A stretch of 8,838 nucleotides of DNA from CAIYMF01 sp943329595 (GTDB lineage: Bacteria; Actinomycetota; Actinomycetes; S36-B12; CAIYMF01): NCBI GenBank assembly GCA_943329595.2, contig CALQEM020000145.1:1-8838 (forward strand), given 5' to 3'. Below are positions 5,633-8,838 of the stretch, in pieces. Under the pieces are notes generated by a model. The model saw only the letters and a list, made by a program, of their open reading frames with translations, was not told where the DNA came from and searched no databases. The number at the start of each line of letters is the position of its first letter. Positions within the stretch are counted from its first letter, which is position 1. The position numbers and the translations under genes were made by a program.

Positions 5633-6830
5633 GGCCCCTGCTGAGGTCGCGGCGCGAGGCGATCTTGCTCGGAAGGCCCCAGATGTCAACGAAGCCCTTG
5701 GCCAGCGACTGGTCGAAGGTGTCGCCCGTGTCGTAGGTGGCGAGGCTGAAGTCGTACAGCGACTCCTCGCTGCGGCGGCCTGAGACCACAGCGCGCCCAC
5801 CGTGCATGGTCATGCGAACGTCGCCGGTGACCGACGAGTTGAGGTCGTCGACGAAACCGTCGAGGGCATTCTTGAGTGGGCTGAACCACAGGCCGTCGTA
5901 GACGAGTTCACTCCAGCGCTGCGACACGCCCCGGCCGAAGCGGGCGAGGTCGCGCTCAACCGTGACGTTGGCGAGTTCTTCGCGCGCGGTCATGAGGGCC
6001 ATGGCGCCGGGCGCCTCGTAGACCTCGCGACTCTTGATTCCCACGAGCCGGTCTTCGACCATGTCGATGCGGCCGATTCCTTGCGCACCAGCGCGCCGAT
6101 TCATCTCGACGATGGCCTCGAGCATGGTGACCGCACGACCATCGATCGCCACCGGGGCACCTGCCTTGAAGGAGATGATGACCTCATCAGGTTCGCGGGT
6201 CTCGGAGGGGTTCGCCGTGTAGGTGTAAACCTCCTCAATCGGACCGTTCCAGATGTCCTCGAGGAAGCCCGTCTCCACGGCCCGCCCCCACACGTTTTGG
6301 TCGATGGAATACGGCGACTTCTTGGTGGTCTCGATGGGAAGGGAGTTGCGGTCAGCGAATTCGATCGCCTTGTCGCGGGTCATGGCGTAGTCGCGCACCG
6401 GGGCAATGCAGGTGAGCTCGGGAGCGAGGTTGGAGATGCCCACCTCGAAGCGCACCTGGTCATTACCCTTGCCGGTGCAGCCATGGGCCACGATCGTGGC
6501 GTTGTGCTTCTTGGCGGCGGCGACTAGGTGCTTGACGATGACGGGGCGCGAGAGCGCGGACACCAGCGGGTAGCGGTCCATATAGAGCGAGTTCGCCTTG
6601 AGTGCTGGCAGGCAGTACTCGTCGGCAAACTCGACGCGAGCATCGGCGACCTCTGATTCGACCGCGCCACAGGCCAGCGCCCGCTCGCGGATGACATTGA
6701 GGTCCTCGCCCCCCTGACCGACGTCCATCGCCACGGCGATGACCTCAGCGCCCGTCTCCTCGGCGATCCAGCCGATGGCGACGGAGGTGTCGAGGCCTCC
6801 TGAGTAGGCGAGTACGACGCGGTCGGTCAC
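5625..6830 (-). CDS. argG: argininosuccinate synthase
   Basis: This enzyme joins citrulline and aspartate using ATP to give argininosuccinate, which ArgH then cleaves. The product is 401 residues, typical for the bacterial short type. Landmarks: the N-type ATP-pyrophosphatase loop AYSGGLDTS (8 to 16), DVGQGGEDL (36 to 44), HGCTGKGNDQVRFE (116 to 129), and SPYSIDQNVWGR near 193 to 204. The start is a GTG at 6830 inside a GTGA overlap with the argR stop. A good ribosome site AGGAGAA (6842 to 6836) lies 5 bases before it, within argR. The 3' end overlaps argH by 8 bases. Confidence 0.97.
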   Translation of the reverse strand: MTDRVVLAYSGGLDTSVAIGWIAEETGAEVIAVAMDVGQGGEDLNVIRERALACGAVESEVADARVEFADEYCLPALKANSLYMDRYPLVSALSRPVIVKHLVAAAKKHNATIVAHGCTGKGNDQVRFEVGISNLAPELTCIAPVRDYAMTRDKAIEFADRNSLPIETTKKSPYSIDQNVWGRAVETGFLEDIWNGPIEEVYTYTANPSETREPDEVIISFKAGAPVAIDGRAVTMLEAIVEMNRRAGAQGIGRIDMVEDRLVGIKSREVYEAPGAMALMTAREELANVTVERDLARFGRGVSQRWSELVYDGLWFSPLKNALDGFVDDLNSSVTGDVRMTMHGGRAVVSGRRSEESLYDFSLATYDTGDTFDQSLAKGFVDIWGLPSKIASRRDLSRGRG

Positions 6831-7399
6831 GATTCTTCTCCTGCTTCTGTGGGTGAGGGGTGGTTCAGGGTGTGCTCGGGCGATCGGTCTGGGTCAGGCG
6901 AGGTGGTGCGACGGTCGGCAAGCTGAAGCATGGTTGCCGCCACGGCTGCGCCGCCCCCAGGGTCGCGGGTAACCAGCAGAACGGTGTCATCTCCCGCGAT
7001 CGTACCGAGAACCTCGGGCAGGTCGGTGTGGTCGATCACCGAGGCCAGGTACTGAGCCGCGCCTGGCGGCGTGCGCAGCACCACGATGTTGCCCGAGTGA
7101 TCGGCGCTGGCCAACAGGTCAGCAGTCGCCCGCTCGAGGCGCGTGAGCGAGTCGGGGTCGGCTGCAGCTCGACTGACGACCCCTCCCTCAGGAGGCACCG
7201 AGTACACCAACGAGCCGTCGCCGGAGTCGACTTTCACCGCTCCAATGTCGTCGAGATCGCGCGAGAGTGTGGCCTGGGTGACCGCGAGCCCCTCGGCGGC
7301 GAGAATCTCTCGCAGCTCGTCCTGCGTGTGCACCTCGCGGCGGTCAAGGATTTCGACGATGCGATGGCGGCGGGCCGTCTTGGTGCGGGCCGCGCTCAC
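6827..7399 (-). CDS. argR: arginine repressor ArgR
   Basis: This is the arginine-responsive transcription regulator of the pathway, normally a hexamer that binds ARG boxes when arginine is bound. The predicted protein has 190 residues. The N-terminal winged helix-turn-helix spans about 8 to 70 (RRHRIVEIL, VHTQDELREIL, VTQATLSRDLDDIGAVKV at 40 to 57). The C-terminal arginine-binding and oligomerisation domain carries LGTIAGDDTVLLVTRD (131 to 146). Residues about 163 to 190 form a polar, proline-rich tail beyond the usual family end near 150 to 160. An ATG at 7441 would add 14 residues overlapping argD. The GTG at 7399, which overlaps the argD stop as GTGA, fits the family N-terminus better. 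No ARG box was recognised in the window; the operator would be expected upstream of argC, outside it. Confidence 0.93.
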   Translation of the reverse strand: MSAARTKTARRHRIVEILDRREVHTQDELREILAAEGLAVTQATLSRDLDDIGAVKVDSGDGSLVYSVPPEGGVVSRAAADPDSLTRLERATADLLASADHSGNIVVLRTPPGAAQYLASVIDHTDLPEVLGTIAGDDTVLLVTRDPGGGAAVAATMLQLADRRTTSPDPDRSPEHTLNHPSPTEAGEES

Positions 7400-8589
7400 G
7401 ACGAAACCAGCGCTGCGGCAGCGTCGATGATCGTTGGCCACCGGTGGAGCAGCAGGTCAACGTCGGCGTCGGTGAGAACCAGGGGCGGCACCAGCCGAAT
7501 GACGGAAGGGCCCGTGGCGTTGATGAGCACGCCACGCGCTCGGGCCTCGGCCTCGACCGACTTGGCGATGGGGCTGGTGAGCACCACGCCCAGCATGAGT
7601 CCACGGCCACGCACGTGGCTGACCTGCGGGTGTGCGGCCAGTTCGGTGGCTAGTCGGGCGCCCAGAGCGCCGGCACGCTCCAGGAGGCCCTCTGCCTCGA
7701 TGGTGTCGAGCACCGCCAGAGCGGCCGCGCACGACACCGGGTTACCGCCGAAGGTTGAGCCGTGGCTGCCGGGAGTGAATAGCTCAGCGGCGCCGCCCAG
7801 GGCGACCATGGCTCCGATGGGCAGTCCCCCGCCGAGGCCCTTGGCGAGCGTGACGACATCGGCTGTGACGCCCTCGGATTGGTGGGCGAACCAGGTGCCG
7901 GTGCGGCCGATTCCGGTCTGCACCTCATCGAGCACTAGGAGCGCCCCGTGCTGGCGCGCAACGGCCTCGGCCGCGGCGAGGAAGCCAGCAGGTGCCGGTA
8001 CCACTCCGGCCTCTCCCTGCACCGGCTCGAGGAACACGGCGGCGGTGAGTGGGTCGACGGCGTTGGCGAGGGCGACTGGGTCACCGAACGGCACGAAGGC
8101 CACGTCGCCAGGAAGCGGCTCGAACGGCTCACGCTTGGCAGGCTGTCCGGTGAGTGCGAGGGCTCCCATCGTGCGCCCGTGGAAGGAGTCGACGGCGGCC
8201 ACCACGCGGGTTCGTCCGGTAAGACGACTCAGCTTGAACGCGGCTTCGTTCGCCTCGGCACCAGAGTTGCAGAAGAACACTCGGCCGCCACGAGCGCCCG
8301 CGGGGTCGAGCAGAGCCAACAGCCTCTCGGCCAACAGCACTCCGGGCTCGTGCACGGCGAGGTTGCTGGTGTGGCCAAGCGTGGCCACCTGCCGAGTCAC
8401 CGCCTCGACCACCGCCGGATGGGCGTGCCCCAGGGCATTGACCGCGATGCCAGCCACGAGGTCGAGGTACTCGACGCCGTCGACGTCCCACACCCGAGCA
8501 CCCTGACCACGCACGAGCGCAACCGGCGGCGTTCCGTAGTTGTCTGACATCGAGCCCTGCCAGCGCCCCTGCCAACTCTCGGTCGTCAT
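7396..8589 (-). CDS. argD: acetylornithine aminotransferase
   Basis: A PLP enzyme that transfers an amino group from glutamate to N-acetylglutamate semialdehyde, giving N-acetylornithine. The 397-residue length is typical. Landmarks of class III aminotransferases: NSGAEANEAA (108 to 117), SFHGRTMG (135 to 142), EPVQGE (188 to 193), LDEVQTGIGRTG (220 to 231) with the PLP-ring aspartate at 221, TLAKGLGGGLPIGA with the Schiff-base lysine K250, and HGSTFGGNP (276 to 284). The ATG at 8589 overlaps the argB stop as ATGA and has GAGG 7 bases before it. An internal ATG at residue 14 is a less likely start. It runs directly into argR, where argF would be expected. Confidence 0.96.
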   Translation of the reverse strand: MTTESWQGRWQGSMSDNYGTPPVALVRGQGARVWDVDGVEYLDLVAGIAVNALGHAHPAVVEAVTRQVATLGHTSNLAVHEPGVLLAERLLALLDPAGARGGRVFFCNSGAEANEAAFKLSRLTGRTRVVAAVDSFHGRTMGALALTGQPAKREPFEPLPGDVAFVPFGDPVALANAVDPLTAAVFLEPVQGEAGVVPAPAGFLAAAEAVARQHGALLVLDEVQTGIGRTGTWFAHQSEGVTADVVTLAKGLGGGLPIGAMVALGGAAELFTPGSHGSTFGGNPVSCAAALAVLDTIEAEGLLERAGALGARLATELAAHPQVSHVRGRGLMLGVVLTSPIAKSVEAEARARGVLINATGPSVIRLVPPLVLTDADVDLLLHRWPTIIDAAAALVSS

Positions 8590-8838
8590 GAGGGGACCTC
8601 GTTGTCGGGCAGCACGATGGTGCCCACGCTGCTGTCGCTAAACACACGGAGAATCACAGCGTGCGGCACGCGACCATCAATGACGTGGGCCTTCTCGACG
8701 CCGCCCTTCACCGCGCGCAGACACGCCTCCATCTTGGGCACCATGCCACTCTCGAGCGAGGGCAGCAACGCCTCAAGCTCGCCTGCATGAATGGTTGCGA
8801 TGACCTCATCGCTCGACGGCCAGTCGCTGTAGAGGCCG
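8586..8838 (-). CDS. argB: acetylglutamate kinase, C-terminal part (partial)
   Basis: The last 83 residues of ArgB, the kinase that phosphorylates N-acetylglutamate and is usually the arginine-feedback target in organisms with the acetyl-recycling pathway. The fragment starts GLYSDWPSSDEVI and contains SGMVPKMEACLRAV (30 to 43), with the lysine of the ATP-binding region, AHVIDGRVPHAVIL (50 to 63), and the typical ending VGTIVLPDN. The gene continues beyond the right edge of the window. Its stop overlaps the argD start. The identification rests on this C-terminal block, which is highly typical of actinobacterial ArgB, and on the neighbouring argD. Confidence 0.93.
   Translation of the reverse strand, partial: GLYSDWPSSDEVIATIHAGELEALLPSLESGMVPKMEACLRAVKGGVEKAHVIDGRVPHAVILRVFSDSSVGTIVLPDNEVPS

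Noticed and set aside
5633..5800. N-terminal extension of argH up to 5800
   Set aside because: The extra codons lie entirely within argG in another frame and have no ArgH homology; the GTG at 5632 fits the family start.
6860..8506. Long plus-strand open frame (548 codons) opposite argR and argD
   Set aside because: It is fully antisense to two well-supported genes, has a low-complexity Ala/Arg/Ser/Pro composition and no recognisable domain. Such frames are typical shadows of high-GC coding sequence.
1..8838. CRISPR array, insertion sequence, tRNA gene or phage attachment site
   Set aside because: No repeat-spacer pattern, transposase, terminal inverted repeats, or tRNA-like cloverleaf was seen on either strand; the only long repeat is the tandem ATP-grasp gene family.

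Overview
The window comes from a high-GC Gram-positive bacterium (Actinomycetota). The evidence is the start of a 16S rRNA gene with actinobacterial features (GACGAACGCTGGCGGCGTGC after the AGAGTTTGATC start), an rRNA leader carrying the actinobacterial-type TTGAGAACTCAACAGCGTGC element, GC-rich codons throughout, and an arginine cluster with a regulator-inside-operon order known from corynebacteria and mycobacteria. The family is not resolved from sequence alone. Every supported gene lies on the minus strand, so in the direction of transcription the window reads from its right end to its left end.

Arginine block (8838 down to 4211): the 3' end of argB, then argD, argR, argG and argH. Each gene overlaps the next (ATGA at argB/argD, GTGA at argD/argR and argR/argG, 8 bases at argG/argH), so this is one tightly coupled operon. 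The genes convert acetylglutamate-derived intermediates to acetylornithine (ArgB, ArgD) and citrulline to arginine (ArgG, ArgH), with the repressor ArgR encoded within. argF, which lies between argD and argR in corynebacteria and mycobacteria, is absent: argD runs directly into argR.

ATP-grasp island (4142 down to 1942): between argH and tyrS lie two tandem paralogues of the TupA-like ATP-grasp family (teichuronopeptide-synthesis type ligases). They are 84% identical over a 76-residue core. Just upstream of them is a previously hidden stub encoding only the last 30 residues of a third family member. The stop of this stub overlaps the start of copy 2. Copies 1 and 2 differ strongly in one 40-residue segment. 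The accessory content of the window is here.

Left end (1871 down to 1): tyrS (tyrosyl-tRNA synthetase) is followed by a roughly 380-base non-coding stretch holding weak hairpins, an rRNA promoter (TTGACC-17-TAGGTT), the rRNA leader with a strong hairpin, and the first ~204 bases of a 16S rRNA gene whose remainder lies beyond the window.

Most of the window is ordinary housekeeping. The parts worth attention are the decayed and tandem TupA-like genes, the missing argF, the unclear start of copy 1, and two substitutions in a normally conserved part of the 16S 5' domain.
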